This document shows positions 7,720 through 16,906 of a stretch of 64,000 nucleotides of DNA, piece after piece. The stretch covers positions 1 through 64,000 of the forward strand of contig NZ_JAJQRG010000007.1 of NCBI RefSeq assembly GCF_021228235.1, read 5' to 3'. The notes under the pieces are model-generated. The model was not told the DNA's origin. It worked only from the letters and a program-made list of their open reading frames with translations, and did no database searches. Origin of the DNA: Pseudophaeobacter flagellatus (GTDB taxonomy: Bacteria > Pseudomonadota > Alphaproteobacteria > Rhodobacterales > Rhodobacteraceae). Each line of letters starts with the position of its first letter. The first letter of the stretch is position 1. The translations under genes and the position numbers were made by a program.

Positions 7720-7925
7720 TGGTGCCAGATCTTCACGGTTCCTGACCAGCCTTCGGAAAGCCAATGAGCTGCGCGAATTTAAGCCAGCATGAGGCTGGTC
7801 CAGTATCTCAATCCCGGCTTTCGAAAGCGACACCAGATTGATTCACGTCATGGCAGGCTCTCTATTTGGTGATAGTCTTCAAAGGAGATATAAGGAGAAT
7901 CATCTTCGGGAGAAGGAGATCGTGG

Positions 7926-8354
7926 ATGGCCCGCGTCCAGGACATTCTTGAGGCCAAGTCAGACAAGGTCCATAGCCTTGCACCGGAAGACATGGTGATT
8001 AACGCGCTTAGGCTAATGGCACGGGAAAATATCGGTTCTGTCATGGTTGTCGATGATGATCGGCTCGCGGGGCTTTTTACCGAGAGACTATATGCGCGCA
8101 ACGTGTTTCTGAAGGGCAAGGCATCTCCGAAGACCGCTCTTGGCGACGTCATGGTCCGTGAGGTTGTCACCGTCACCCCGGATACGACGGTTGAGGAATG
8201 CATGGCGCTGATGAGCAAGAAGGGGATCCGCCATCTTCCGGTGATATCGGAAGATGGCGTTGCGGGGATAGTCTCGATCGGAGACCTTATGAAGAGGATC
8301 ATTCAGGACCGCGAGTTCGATATCGAACAACTTGTCGACTACATCGGTCATTGA
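7926..8354 (+). CDS. CBS-pair domain protein
   Basis: A 142-residue stand-alone Bateman module. Two CBS repeats fill it: about residues 8 to 65 (DKVHSLAPEDMVINALRLM with GSVMVVDDDRLAGLFTERL) and 74 to 135 (MVREVVTVTPDTTVEECMALM with IRHLPVISEDGVAGIVSIGD). Such proteins usually sense adenosyl nucleotides and regulate partner proteins. The start follows AAGGAG at seven bases. It is followed 44 bases later by the PsiE-like gene on the same strand. Placement among stress genes and after FNR-type boxes suggests energy- or oxygen-linked control, which is inference. Confidence 0.9.
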   Translation: MARVQDILEAKSDKVHSLAPEDMVINALRLMARENIGSVMVVDDDRLAGLFTERLYARNVFLKGKASPKTALGDVMVREVVTVTPDTTVEECMALMSKKGIRHLPVISEDGVAGIVSIGDLMKRIIQDREFDIEQLVDYIGH

Positions 8355-8398
8355 GCAGTGGGGAGTTTGGCCTTGCCCTGAAGCACATTGAAAAAGAA

Positions 8399-8986
8399 AT
8401 GTCCGACAACGGCGACAACGAAGTCATCTACGAGCCCGATCACGACTTGCATCTCGAGCACGAGGATTCAACAATCCGTTATTTGCGCTGGATCATTCGC
8501 TTGGCGGTGAAAATCCTTGCGTTCCTTATGGTCATGGTCATCGTTTGGGGTATTGGGGACGTGGTGTATGTTCTCTATCAGCGGGTCATAGAACCGCCGT
8601 TCATGCTCCTAAAGATTAGCGATTTGTTGGCGATGTTCGGCTCCTTTATGGCAGTGCTATTTGCTATCGCGATATTTATGAATATCAGCATGTACCTGAG
8701 TACCAACTTGATCCCAGTTCGATTGGTCGTTGCCACAGCTCTGATGGCGATCGCTCGGAAGGTTATTATTGTCGGTTCGGGAGGTGCGAGGCACGCTCAA
8801 AGCGGCCCGGTGTTCCGATACGACCGCTCGCAGAAAGGTCGCCACGGCCTGCACACGTCGGGAGGACGTCAGATCGGATTGGGTCACGAGCCAGATCGGT
8901 TGATCTATGCCTATATCGGCATCGAGGCAGATCAGGTCCGTCGCCCGCGCCAACAGGTGGGGCAGCACGGCGAGGCCCAATCCTGA
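8399..8986 (+). pseudogene. PsiE-like membrane protein, 3' end replaced
   Basis: Residues 1 to about 124 match the PsiE (phosphate-starvation-inducible) membrane family: an acidic N-terminus, membrane segments at about 33 to 60 and 76 to 100, and the signature PVRLVVATALMAIARKVII. The family then needs another membrane segment, but at about base 8771 the sequence switches to the antisense of the neighbouring LysR gene, adding about 70 unrelated polar residues (GGARHAQSGPVFRYDRSQ and on). The gene was therefore truncated by a recombination that joined it tail to tail with the LysR gene. No strong ribosome site precedes the chosen ATG. Product is probably non-functional. Confidence 0.7.
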
Positions 8987-9679
8987 GGTGCAGCCGACCA
9001 CCTGAGCTGCCAGTGAAGTGGTCGTGACCGTCGGAGCGCGACCGCGAAGGGCGCGCTCTATCCACTGCGCGGCGGGAAGATAGCCGTACCCCTCGCCCCA
9101 GGCGATCAGTCCGTCCCGCTCCAAGTCGACTTTGGGACCGCCCGCGCGGCCAGCCATGTAAGACGGCGCGGCATAGAGCCCGTATCCAAGCGTTCCCACC
9201 CGCTGCACCGACACATGTCCGCGTTCGGGCTTGATCATTCGCAGCGCGATGTCCGCATCACGACGGTGCAGGTTCACGGTGGCGATGTCGGTCACAATCT
9301 CCAGCGTCAGCCGAGGATGGGCGCTGCGCAGGCGCGGCAGCGCAGGCAGGATAAGTGTGGTCGCGAGGTTCTCGGCTGTTGCGAGGCGCACAGTACCCGA
9401 AACCTCCGGCCCCTCGGCCATTCCTGTCCCGAAGGCTCTTGCCGCCGCTTCCATCTCCTCGGCACGTTCGATCAGCGCCGCGCCGTCTTCAGTCAGCCGG
9501 TAGCCAGTGTGATGCCGCAGGAAAAGCGGGCGTCCGAGCTGGGTCTCCAATCGTTCGATCCGCCGGGAAACGGTGGCAACCCCGATGGAGAGCGCCGAGG
9601 CCGCGCCGCTGAGCGAGCCTGAACGGGCGATGGCGAGGAACACGGCGACGTCATCCCAGACCAGTGTCTTCCTTTCCAT
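8657..9679 (-). CDS. LysR-family regulator with a read-through tail
   Basis: A LysR regulator with winged HTH at about residues 6 to 65 (DDVAVFLAIARSGSLSGAASAL) and a substrate-binding domain to about residue 300. It has lost its natural stop: past about base 8771 it reads about 36 extra residues from the antisense of psiE, giving 340 residues against the usual 300 or so. The regulator domains are complete, so it may still work. The start at 9679 is preferred because AAGGGA lies nine bases upstream. It is divergent from the aldo/keto reductase gene 90 bases away, which is its probable target. Confidence 0.85.
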   Translation of the reverse strand: MERKTLVWDDVAVFLAIARSGSLSGAASALSIGVATVSRRIERLETQLGRPLFLRHHTGYRLTEDGAALIERAEEMEAAARAFGTGMAEGPEVSGTVRLATAENLATTLILPALPRLRSAHPRLTLEIVTDIATVNLHRRDADIALRMIKPERGHVSVQRVGTLGYGLYAAPSYMAGRAGGPKVDLERDGLIAWGEGYGYLPAAQWIERALRGRAPTVTTTSLAAQVVGCTSGLGLAVLPHLLARATDLICLDADIGIDQPIWLVTQSDLTSSRRVQAVATFLRAVVSEHRAALSVPRTSRTDNNNLPSDRHQSCGNDQSNWDQVGTQVHADIHKYRDSK

Positions 9680-9768
9680 TTTTGGAATTCCCTTTGCCAT
9701 TTCCGACCATTCACTAACGATACCGGAAATGCCATCTCCCTGTCGAACAAACAAGACTGGAGAGCGAC

Positions 9769-10745
<977 letters not shown>

Positions 10746-10749
<4 letters not shown>

Positions 10750-11147
10750 GCCCCACGTCAGATCGGCTGATCCGGGCGCTTTCTGTTCTTGAGCGTCTCG
10801 AACCAGGGGCGCCGGCGCGTGTGCAGGGCAACCTCGACGCATTCCACCCCGACACCACAGAGCTTGTCTTGGGATATGCGTTTGCGGATATCGTCGGACG
10901 CGATGGGATCAATCTGAAGACGCGTGAGATGCTGACGGTCGCGATGCTTGCGGTCATGGGGACCGCTCAGGAGCAGCTCGAGTTCCACATGCGGGCTGCG
11001 ATGAACACCGGTGTGAGCCGCACGGAGATCGTCGAGATCGTGCTGCAAGTCTCGGTCTATGCTGGCGTACCCGCCTGCATGAACGCGATCACGGCAGCCA
11101 AGAAAGCGTTTGAGGCGAGAGAAAGGGAAAGAAAGGCTGACCGGTGA
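10746..11147 (+). CDS. Carboxymuconolactone decarboxylase family protein
   Basis: A 133-residue protein of the CMD/AhpD-like fold (about residues 35 to 120): LNLKTREMLTVAMLAVMG-like helix followed by EFHMRAAMNTGVSRTEIVEIVLQ. The AhpD CxxC redox pair is absent, so it belongs with the non-redox gamma-carboxymuconolactone decarboxylase-like branch. Its start overlaps the reductase stop by four bases, so the two are co-translated. Such proteins are common partners of LysR/AKR units; substrate unknown. Confidence 0.88.
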
Positions 11148-11233
11148 TTTGCTTAGCGATCACTCGTGGACCACGCAGCGAATGACGGCCTAGCATACCC
11201 AGTTTGGGTTCCCTGGCCGGTTCACAAGGCGGG

Positions 11234-11671
11234 TTATGGATCTTCTGCCGCCTCTGACAATGTCAGCAACGGAACCAGATCCGCCTTGTTTTTGATCAGA
11301 TCGGCGACGGTGCTGCGGTCGAGGACGCTCAAAAACGCATTGACCGCTTCGGCAAAGACCCCTCGGAGCCCGCATTGGAGCTGGATCAGGCATTCTCCGC
11401 AATTGGCAACTTCGAAGCTTTCCTCCATGTGCCGTACGACTTGCCCCACATTGATTTCGCTGGCTGCCTGTCCGAGTTTGATGCCGCCATAGCGGCCGCG
11501 AACGCTCATGACGTAGCCTTGCCGAACCAGATCGCTGACGATCTTCATCAAAGAGCTGTGCGGCAGACGGTAAATGCGGCTCAATGTCTCAATCGAGTGC
11601 AGCTCTTCGGGCTTGGACGCCAGAAAAATAAGAATTCTCAACGCGTAATCTGTTGTCAGGTTCAGCTTCAT
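11234..11671 (-). CDS. nsrR: Rrf2-family nitric-oxide sensor NsrR
   Basis: A 145-residue Rrf2 regulator. The winged HTH (residues 1 to 60) opens MKLNLTTDYALRILIFLA, very like NsrR. Three Cys for an iron-sulfur cluster are at residues 91, 94 and 100 in NCGECLIQLQCGL; E. coli NsrR has C-x4-C-x5-C, so here the first gap is shortened to two. The downstream stretch VFAEAVNAFLSVLDRSTVADL also matches NsrR. It is divergent from hmp, with an NsrR-type operator between. It should repress hmp until nitric oxide destroys the cluster. Confidence 0.85.
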   Translation of the reverse strand: MKLNLTTDYALRILIFLASKPEELHSIETLSRIYRLPHSSLMKIVSDLVRQGYVMSVRGRYGGIKLGQAASEINVGQVVRHMEESFEVANCGECLIQLQCGLRGVFAEAVNAFLSVLDRSTVADLIKNKADLVPLLTLSEAAEDP

Positions 11672-11693
11672 GCGGGGCTCCGATCACGCTTTT

Positions 11694-11716
11694 AATATTC
11701 ATTTGGGTTGCATCTT
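11694..11716. promoter_or_regulatory. NsrR operator between nsrR and hmp
   Basis: The 23-base site starts AATATTCATTT and ends TTGCATCTT. Against the published NsrR dyad (AAGATGCATTT-N-AAATGCATCTT) it agrees at about 17 of 22 defined positions, with an exact right half TTGCATCTT. It lies 22 bases from the nsrR start and about 100 before hmp, fitting repression of both. Confidence 0.6.
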
Positions 11717-11744
11717 TCAATACTTCAATCATACATGCAACTAA

Positions 11745-11759
11745 CCTGAATAATTCAGG
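11745..11759. promoter_or_regulatory. 15-bp palindrome before hmp
   Basis: CCTGAAT-A-ATTCAGG is a perfect palindrome centred 65 bases before the hmp start, between the NsrR site and the gene. It may be a second operator. It does not resemble the NsrR or FNR consensus. Confidence 0.4.
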
Positions 11760-11816
11760 CGGTGAAAATCTCGAAGCAGGCCGCAGGCTTGCCAACCGAC
11801 AAATCAGGAGCATGCA

Positions 11817-13007
11817 ATGGCACAGCCACTCAGCCAAACCACCATCGACACCGTAAAAGCGACTGTTCCGGCGCTGGCGCAGCATGGGCGCGAGATTGTA
11901 ATAGAGATGTACGACAGGCTGCTGGCCGATCCGGAAATCCGCACACTGTTCAACCAGTCGCACCAGAACGGCGACTCCCCACAGCACGCAGCATTGACCA
12001 ACGCGATCCTGGCCTATGCCCAGAACATCGAAAATCTCCCGGTGATGGCCGCAGCGGTGGAGCGTATTGCAAACAAGCATGTGGGCCTGCAAATCGAACC
12101 CCATCATTATGATCATGTCGCCAGCGCTCTGTTGGCCGCGATCAAGGCGGTTCTCAGAGAAGCGGCGACTGAGGAAGTGATCCGCGCCTGGGGCGAAGCA
12201 TATTGGTTCCTGGCCAATATCCTGATTGGCCGCGAAGAGCAGCTTTATCAGGAAACTGCAGCGGCAGAGGGCGGCTGGCGGGGCTGGCGGGAATTCCGGG
12301 TCGACAGACGGATCCAGGAGAGTGCTGACGTCATGTCATTTGTCCTGAAACCTGTCGATGACAAGCACGTGATGAAGCACAAGCCGGGACAATATCTGTC
12401 CTTCGATCTTGAGGTGCCCGGAATCGGAAAACTGCGGCGTAACTATTCGATTTCTTCGGGGCCATCGAATGATTTCTACCGGATCACGGTCAAGCGCCAG
12501 AAAGGAGGCCTGGCAAGCACCTGGTTGCATGAACAGGCGGTCGAAGGCACCGTGGTCAACGCTGTTGCACCGGCCGGAGAGTTTTTTCTGAAGAGTGGAA
12601 TTGAGACCGAGGTTGTCCTGCTGTCGGCTGGTGTCGGGCTGACGCCGATGATTTCCATGCTTGAGGTTCTGGCCGCAAACGATCGCTCTGCGACCTACCT
12701 GCATGCCACACAAAACAGCAGGCATCACGTCATGCCTGATATCGCCAGATCCTTGTCCCGCCGGTGTGTTACATTTTTTGAGGATCCCAGTTCCGAAGAC
12801 CGGGCAAAAGCGAACTTCGATGTGGAAGGCCGTATTACTCCGGAGTGGCTGGCCCGGAACACCAATACAGATCAAGCTGAATACTACATATGTGGTCCAA
12901 AGAGATTCATGGCGATGACTGTGAATGGCCTGAGGGCAGCTGGCGTTGACGAGAACCGTATCTTCTACGAATTTTTCGGGCCAGCGCAGGAACTGGACGC
13001 GGCGTAG
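11817..13007 (+). CDS. hmp: Flavohemoglobin, nitric oxide dioxygenase
   Basis: A 396-residue full-length Hmp that converts NO and O2 to nitrate with NAD(P)H. The globin domain (residues 1 to about 140) has the proximal His at 88 in IANKHVG. The FAD domain (about 150 to 260) carries RRNYSISSGP, and the NAD domain (about 265 to 390) has LLSAGVGLTPM and the C-terminal IFYEFFGP. Every functional part is present. The divergent nsrR and the NsrR site place it under nitric-oxide control. Confidence 0.95.
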   Translation: MAQPLSQTTIDTVKATVPALAQHGREIVIEMYDRLLADPEIRTLFNQSHQNGDSPQHAALTNAILAYAQNIENLPVMAAAVERIANKHVGLQIEPHHYDHVASALLAAIKAVLREAATEEVIRAWGEAYWFLANILIGREEQLYQETAAAEGGWRGWREFRVDRRIQESADVMSFVLKPVDDKHVMKHKPGQYLSFDLEVPGIGKLRRNYSISSGPSNDFYRITVKRQKGGLASTWLHEQAVEGTVVNAVAPAGEFFLKSGIETEVVLLSAGVGLTPMISMLEVLAANDRSATYLHATQNSRHHVMPDIARSLSRRCVTFFEDPSSEDRAKANFDVEGRITPEWLARNTNTDQAEYYICGPKRFMAMTVNGLRAAGVDENRIFYEFFGPAQELDAA

Positions 13008-13075
13008 CAGAAAAAAGAGGCATAAGAGAAACGGTCTTTCCGACCGGTAAAACCGTATCGGGCGGACCACGAGCA

Positions 13076-13138
13076 TCACGAACCATGCACGTAGAAAATG
13101 CTCTTGGCCAACTCTAGGTCAGCGGTGGCAACTTGCAT
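13076..13138 (-). pseudogene. 5' scrap of an IS110-family transposase
   Basis: From an ATG at 13138 the minus strand reads MQVATADLELAKSIFYVHGS and then a stop. IS110-family transposases open with the same pattern (ATIGIDLAKxxFQVHGVD, the first DEDD acidic residue). A one-base shift after HG would restore DARG, so decay by frameshift and deletion is visible. AGGAG lies upstream, and the GC-rich dyad sequence at about 13190 to 13240 could be part of the element's left end. Confidence 0.55.
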
Positions 13139-13249
13139 GGGCTGGCTCCTCTCGATGGCAGTTTTTGACACCTGCAGTATGGCGCATTGCGACGCCGGGG
13201 AGCGGGAGCCATCCCCCCAACTGCTTTCCCCTCTGCCAGCCGCTTAGGG

Positions 13250-13675
13250 CCGAGGTGGAGGCGGCTCAACGCGGCGATCAGGCCAATCAGGCGAAGGCTG
13301 AGATCAAACGCCAGCACAAAGAGCTGGATAAACAGCAAGATGCCCTTGTTGAGCGCATGGTCGAAACATCGAATCCAACGGTCATGGCGGCGCTTGAAAA
13401 CAAGATCGCAAAGCTAGAAGAGGACAAGCTTTTGCCGACCGACAAGCTATCCCAAAACACCAAACCCAAAGGTGCACTGGGTGAAGTCATCGAGCTTTTG
13501 CGGGAACACCTCGCAAACCATTGAAATTTCTATAAAAACCTAACACTCGAAGTGCGCAAAACCATCCTAAAAACGGCTTTCAAAGCCCCATTGGCATACG
13601 ACCGTCAAAACGGTTATCGAACTCCGCAACCATCTGCAATATCTGAGTTTTTGAAAAAATCACATCAAAATGTGA
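13250..13675 (+). pseudogene. C-terminal remnant of a large serine recombinase
   Basis: The frame reads AEVEAAQRGDQANQAKAE through a charged coiled coil (IKRQHKELDKQQDALVERMVE, TSNPTVMAALENKIAKLEED) to a stop at 13522 to 13524. That matches the C-terminal coiled-coil region of large serine recombinases. Beyond the TGA the same frame continues sensibly (NFYKNLTLEVRKTILKTAF, then APLAYDRQNGYRTPQPS), where homologues have a Trp at the TGA. The catalytic N-terminal domain is missing and the tail ends at the tRNA-Leu gene. It is an inactive leftover of a mobile element. Confidence 0.65.
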
Positions 13676-13677
13676 AA

Positions 13678-13764
13678 TGGTGCCCAGGAGAGGACTCGAA
13701 CCTCCACATCGTTGCCAATACTAGCACCTGAAGCTAGCGCGTCTACCAATTCCGCCACCTGGGC
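13678..13764 (-). tRNA. tRNA-Leu (anticodon CAG)
   Basis: The minus strand gives a complete 87-base class II tRNA: acceptor GCCCAGG pairs with CCTGGGC, the D-arm has AATTGGTAGACGC, the anticodon stem CTAGC/GCTAG encloses TTCAGGT (anticodon CAG), a long variable arm follows, then GGTTCGAGTCC and an encoded CCA. It marks the right edge of the accessory region, next to recombinase debris. Confidence 0.97.
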
Positions 13765-13945
13765 AGGTGTCGTGAGAGGCCGTATAAGACGATGCAAGAG
13801 GCAGGTCAAACGGAAACGCACCGTCGTAGAAAAAAACTTTGCCGCGAAGGGATTCTTGGCAAAATTCAACTGAACTCCCTATTCTATCAATATCTTATCC
13901 AGGCCATCCTTTCCGCGAGCGGGACGCGAATATTTCTTTGCTTAT

Positions 13946-13959
13946 TTGATCCTGCGCAA
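13946..13959. promoter_or_regulatory. Possible FnrL-like box before hemN
   Basis: TTGAT-CCTG-CGCAA matches the left half of the FNR consensus and three of five bases of the right. It ends 34 bases before the hemN start, close for an activator unless the leader is very short. Oxygen-independent hemN genes are known FnrL targets in this family, which is the main support. Confidence 0.3.
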
Positions 13960-13993
13960 GGTAGCGCGCCGCGATAACCGACAAAACAGATGT

Positions 13994-15349
13994 ATGAAAC
14001 AAATTGATCGCCTTGCTGCGCTTGGGCTTTTTGACAGCCGCGTGCCCCGCTACACCTCTTATCCCACCGCCCCGGTGTTCAGCCCCAATACCGGGCTGGA
14101 CCTCCAGCGCCGCGCCTTGGCTGCGCTGGATCCTGCCGTGCCGGTCTCGGTCTATATCCACATCCCCTTTTGCGAGCGGCTGTGCTGGTTCTGCGCCTGT
14201 CGTACCCAGGGCACCCAATCGCTCAGCCCGGTCGAAAGCTACCTGACCACCCTGGAGGCAGAGCTTTCGCTATTGGCGCAGGATTTGCCTCCAGGGCTGC
14301 GCATGGGGCGGCTGCACTGGGGCGGCGGCACACCGACCATCCTGCCACCTGCACTGATCCATCGTCTGGCCCAGGCGGTAAAGGCGGTGTTCCCGCATAC
14401 GCCGGATTGGGAATTTTCGGTCGAAATTGACCCCACCTTGGTGGACCGCGACAAGATTGCCGCCCTTGCCGCCGAGGGCATGAACCGCGCCAGTATCGGC
14501 ATTCAGGATTTTGACCCGCTGGTGCAACAGGCAATTGGCCGGGATCAACCCTATGAGGCAACGCTGGCCTGCGTAGAGGATCTGCGCGCGGCCGGAATTC
14601 AATCGTTGAACGCCGATCTGGTCTATGGGCTGCCGCATCAAGACAGCGACCGCATGGCCGATACCCTGGATAAGGTGCTCAGCCTCAAGCCTGATCGCAT
14701 TGCCCTGTTTGGCTATGCCCATGTGCCCTGGGTGGCAAAGCGGCAAAAACTGATCGATGAAACGGTGCTGCCGGGGGATCTGTCACGCCACGCCCTTGCC
14801 GGGCAGGCGGCTGACGCCTTTGCTGCCGCCGGGTTCACCGCCATCGGCATTGACCACTTTGCCCGGCCCGAAGATGGCCTGGCAAAGGCGGCTAAAACCG
14901 GCCATCTGCGGCGCAATTTCCAAGGCTATACCGAAGACATCTGCCCCAGCCTCATTGGCATCGGTGCCTCGTCCATCTCGCGCTTTGCCGAAGGATACGT
15001 CCAGAATGCCCCCGCCACCCCTGCCTATATCAAACGGATCGAAGCAGGCCATCTAGCCGGATCCCGCGGCCATGAAATGACCGACACAGATCTAATGCGG
15101 GCCCGCGCCATCGAGATGATCATGTGCGATTTCGCCCTCGACCGGCAGGCGCTGCGCCAGCAGTTCGGGGCCGAAGCCGACAGCCTCCAGGCCGATCTTG
15201 CGCGGATCCAGGCCCGGTTTGGCGAATTTGTCACCCTCGGCGACGATAGACTGGAAATCGCCCCCGAGGGCCGCCCCCTGACCCGACTGATCGCCAGCCT
15301 GCTAGACGCCCATATGCCCAGCGACGCCAAGTTCAGCCGCGCCTCGTAG
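13994..15349 (+). CDS. hemN: Oxygen-independent coproporphyrinogen III dehydrogenase
   Basis: A 451-residue radical SAM enzyme for anaerobic haem synthesis. The N-terminus VPRYTSYPTAPVF is typical of true HemN. The cluster motif is at Cys 60, 64 and 67 (IHIPFCERLCWFC), followed by CRTQ and the glycine motif LHWGGGTPT. The HemN C-terminal domain is complete. These marks distinguish it from HemW-type chaperones. The start at 13994 is chosen because similarity begins there; a frame opening at 13946 overlaps the FNR-like box. It supplies haem when oxygen is scarce. Confidence 0.92.
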   Translation: MKQIDRLAALGLFDSRVPRYTSYPTAPVFSPNTGLDLQRRALAALDPAVPVSVYIHIPFCERLCWFCACRTQGTQSLSPVESYLTTLEAELSLLAQDLPPGLRMGRLHWGGGTPTILPPALIHRLAQAVKAVFPHTPDWEFSVEIDPTLVDRDKIAALAAEGMNRASIGIQDFDPLVQQAIGRDQPYEATLACVEDLRAAGIQSLNADLVYGLPHQDSDRMADTLDKVLSLKPDRIALFGYAHVPWVAKRQKLIDETVLPGDLSRHALAGQAADAFAAAGFTAIGIDHFARPEDGLAKAAKTGHLRRNFQGYTEDICPSLIGIGASSISRFAEGYVQNAPATPAYIKRIEAGHLAGSRGHEMTDTDLMRARAIEMIMCDFALDRQALRQQFGAEADSLQADLARIQARFGEFVTLGDDRLEIAPEGRPLTRLIASLLDAHMPSDAKFSRAS

Positions 15350-15464
15350 CGGAGTGAAACCCTGGCCTGCCGCCGCCACCTAGGTAACGTCGGGCCAGGT
15401 GGCGGCCAAAGCGGGCCCAGTCCCGCGTCAACCGGTTGCCCCAACTGATCAGACCAGCACAAAC

Positions 15465-15500
15465 AAAAGGGGGGCAGCCCAAATGGCTGCCCCCCTTTTT
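15465..15500. terminator. Bidirectional terminator between hemN and proS
   Basis: Perfect 15-base arms (AAAAGGGGGGCAGCC and its complement) around a short loop CAAAT, flanked by A-run and T-run. It serves both the plus-strand hemN and the convergent minus-strand proS. Confidence 0.85.
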
Positions 15501-15550
15501 CAATGCCCCATGATCTCGGCCCGATGATCTAGATCCGATGATCTGGCGGA

Positions 15551-16906
15551 TCAGAAGCCGCGACCGGCCTGATGCGGCGCATAGATTTCTGCGATTTTCT
15601 TCACCGCGTCTTCGGGCGACAGTTCTTCGCTTTCGCCACTGCGGCGCGAGGTGAGCTCTACCACGCCGTTTTTGAGGCCACGCGGACCAACAGTGATACG
15701 CCAGGGCAGGCCGATCAGATCCATGGTGGCGAATTTTCCGCCCGCGCGTTCCTTGCGGTCATCATATAGCGGTTCCAGCCCCAGCGCCGTCAGCGCGGTG
15801 TATAGCTGGTTGCAGGCGGCGTCGGCCTCGTCATCACCCTGTTTCAGATTCACGATGCCACAATGGAACGGCGTGACGCCTTCGGGCCAGATAATGCCCT
15901 TATCGTCATGGTTGGCCTCGATGATGGCGCCCAACAGACGCGACACCCCAATCCCATGGCTGCCCATGTGAACCGGCACAGGCTTGCCATCGGGGCCCTG
16001 CACCGTAGCGCCCAGCGCTTCGGAATATTTGGTGCCAAAGTAGAAGATCTGGCCAACCTCGATCCCGCGCGCCATCTTGCGGCGTTCTTCCGGGACTTCG
16101 TTGAACAGGGCCTCGTCATGGGTTTCATCGGTGCGGGCATATTTGGAGGTGAATTCCTCCAGCACACCCTGGCACTGTTCGACACTGTCGTAATCGATCT
16201 CACGATCGCCAAAGCTCAGGTCGGTCACAGCGCTGTCATAAAAGACCTCGCTTTCGCCGGTTTCTGCCAGCACCAGGAATTCATGGGTGTAATCGCCGCC
16301 AATCGGGCCACCGTCGGCCCGCATTGGAATCGCCTGCAGCCCCATACGTTCATAGGTGCGTAGATAGCTGACCAGATGGCGGTTATAGGCGTGCAAGGCG
16401 TCCTCTTTGGACAGATCGAAGTTATAGCCATCCTTCATGTAGAATTCACGGCCACGCATCACGCCAAAGCGTGGGCGGATTTCATCGCGGAATTTCCACT
16501 GGATCTGATACATGGTCAGCGGCAGATCCTTGTAGCTGCTGACATGGGCGCGGAAAATATCGGTGACCAGTTCTTCGGCAGTGGGGGTGAACAGCATATC
16601 ACGGCCATGACGGTCCTTCACCCGCAGCATTTCCTGGCCATAATCGTCATAACGGCCAGACTCGCGCCACAGATCGGCGCTCTGCATGGTAGGCATCAGC
16701 ATCGGCATGTGACCGGCGCGCAGCTGTTCATCATGCACGATGCCTTCCAGCTTTTTCAGCACCTTGAAGCCAAGCGGCAGCCAGGAGTAGATCCCGGCCG
16801 AGGATTGTTTGATCATACCGGCCCGCAGCATATAGCGGTGGCTGACGATCTGGGCCTCTGAAGGGTTTTCTTTCAGGACAGGCAGGAAATAGCGGGACAG
16901 GCGCAT
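15551..16906 (-). CDS. proS: Prolyl-tRNA synthetase
   Basis: A 451-residue class II synthetase of the short bacterial type (ProS2) that lacks the editing insertion between motifs 2 and 3, as is usual in alphaproteobacteria. Motif 1 lies near residue 70, motif 2 is [26 protein letters not shown]-like near residue 140, and motif 3 [13 protein letters not shown] near residue 320. The anticodon-binding domain fills the last 110 residues ([17 protein letters not shown]). Charges tRNA-Pro in the cytoplasm. Confidence 0.96.
   Translation of the reverse strand: MRLSRYFLPVLKENPSEAQIVSHRYMLRAGMIKQSSAGIYSWLPLGFKVLKKLEGIVHDEQLRAGHMPMLMPTMQSADLWRESGRYDDYGQEMLRVKDRHGRDMLFTPTAEELVTDIFRAHVSSYKDLPLTMYQIQWKFRDEIRPRFGVMRGREFYMKDGYNFDLSKEDALHAYNRHLVSYLRTYERMGLQAIPMRADGGPIGGDYTHEFLVLAETGESEVFYDSAVTDLSFGDREIDYDSVEQCQGVLEEFTSKYARTDETHDEALFNEVPEERRKMARGIEVGQIFYFGTKYSEALGATVQGPDGKPVPVHMGSHGIGVSRLLGAIIEANHDDKGIIWPEGVTPFHCGIVNLKQGDDEADAACNQLYTALTALGLEPLYDDRKERAGGKFATMDLIGLPWRITVGPRGLKNGVVELTSRRSGESEELSPEDAVKKIAEIYAPHQAGRGF

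Larger units (their letters stand above)
7292..7925. other. 634-base gene-free stretch rich in FNR-type boxes
   Basis: No convincing protein gene is present. Short frames exist on both strands: a 24-codon ORF at 7491 to 7565 on plus, a 42-codon ORF on minus across about 7459 to 7587, and an 82-codon minus frame at 7585 to 7833. None has recognised similarity. The stretch holds FNR-type boxes and a strong hairpin, listed separately, and a purine-rich leader near 7880 to 7920 before the CBS gene. Confidence 0.5.
13008..13677. other. Mobile-element debris between hmp and tRNA-Leu
   Basis: No intact gene is present. The stretch holds the IS110 scrap, the serine recombinase scrap and, at 13045 to 13065, a weak hairpin that may end hmp. 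The two scraps meet near 13240 to 13260, so one element probably inserted in or recombined with the other. Confidence 0.55.

Noticed and set aside
7585-7833. 82-codon minus-strand ORF before the CBS gene
   Set aside because: No recognisable similarity, no ribosome site, polar biased composition; probably a chance frame in the gap.
8198-8398. N-terminal extension of the PsiE-like frame
   Set aside because: It overlaps the CBS gene in another frame; PsiE-type sequence starts only near 8399.
13165-13249. Upstream part of the frame leading into the recombinase remnant
   Set aside because: The sequence before about 13250 is GC-rich IS-end-like DNA, not recombinase coding; its open frame is accidental.
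13660-13869. 69-codon minus-strand ORF across the tRNA-Leu gene
   Set aside because: It is the translation of the tRNA gene and its flanks.
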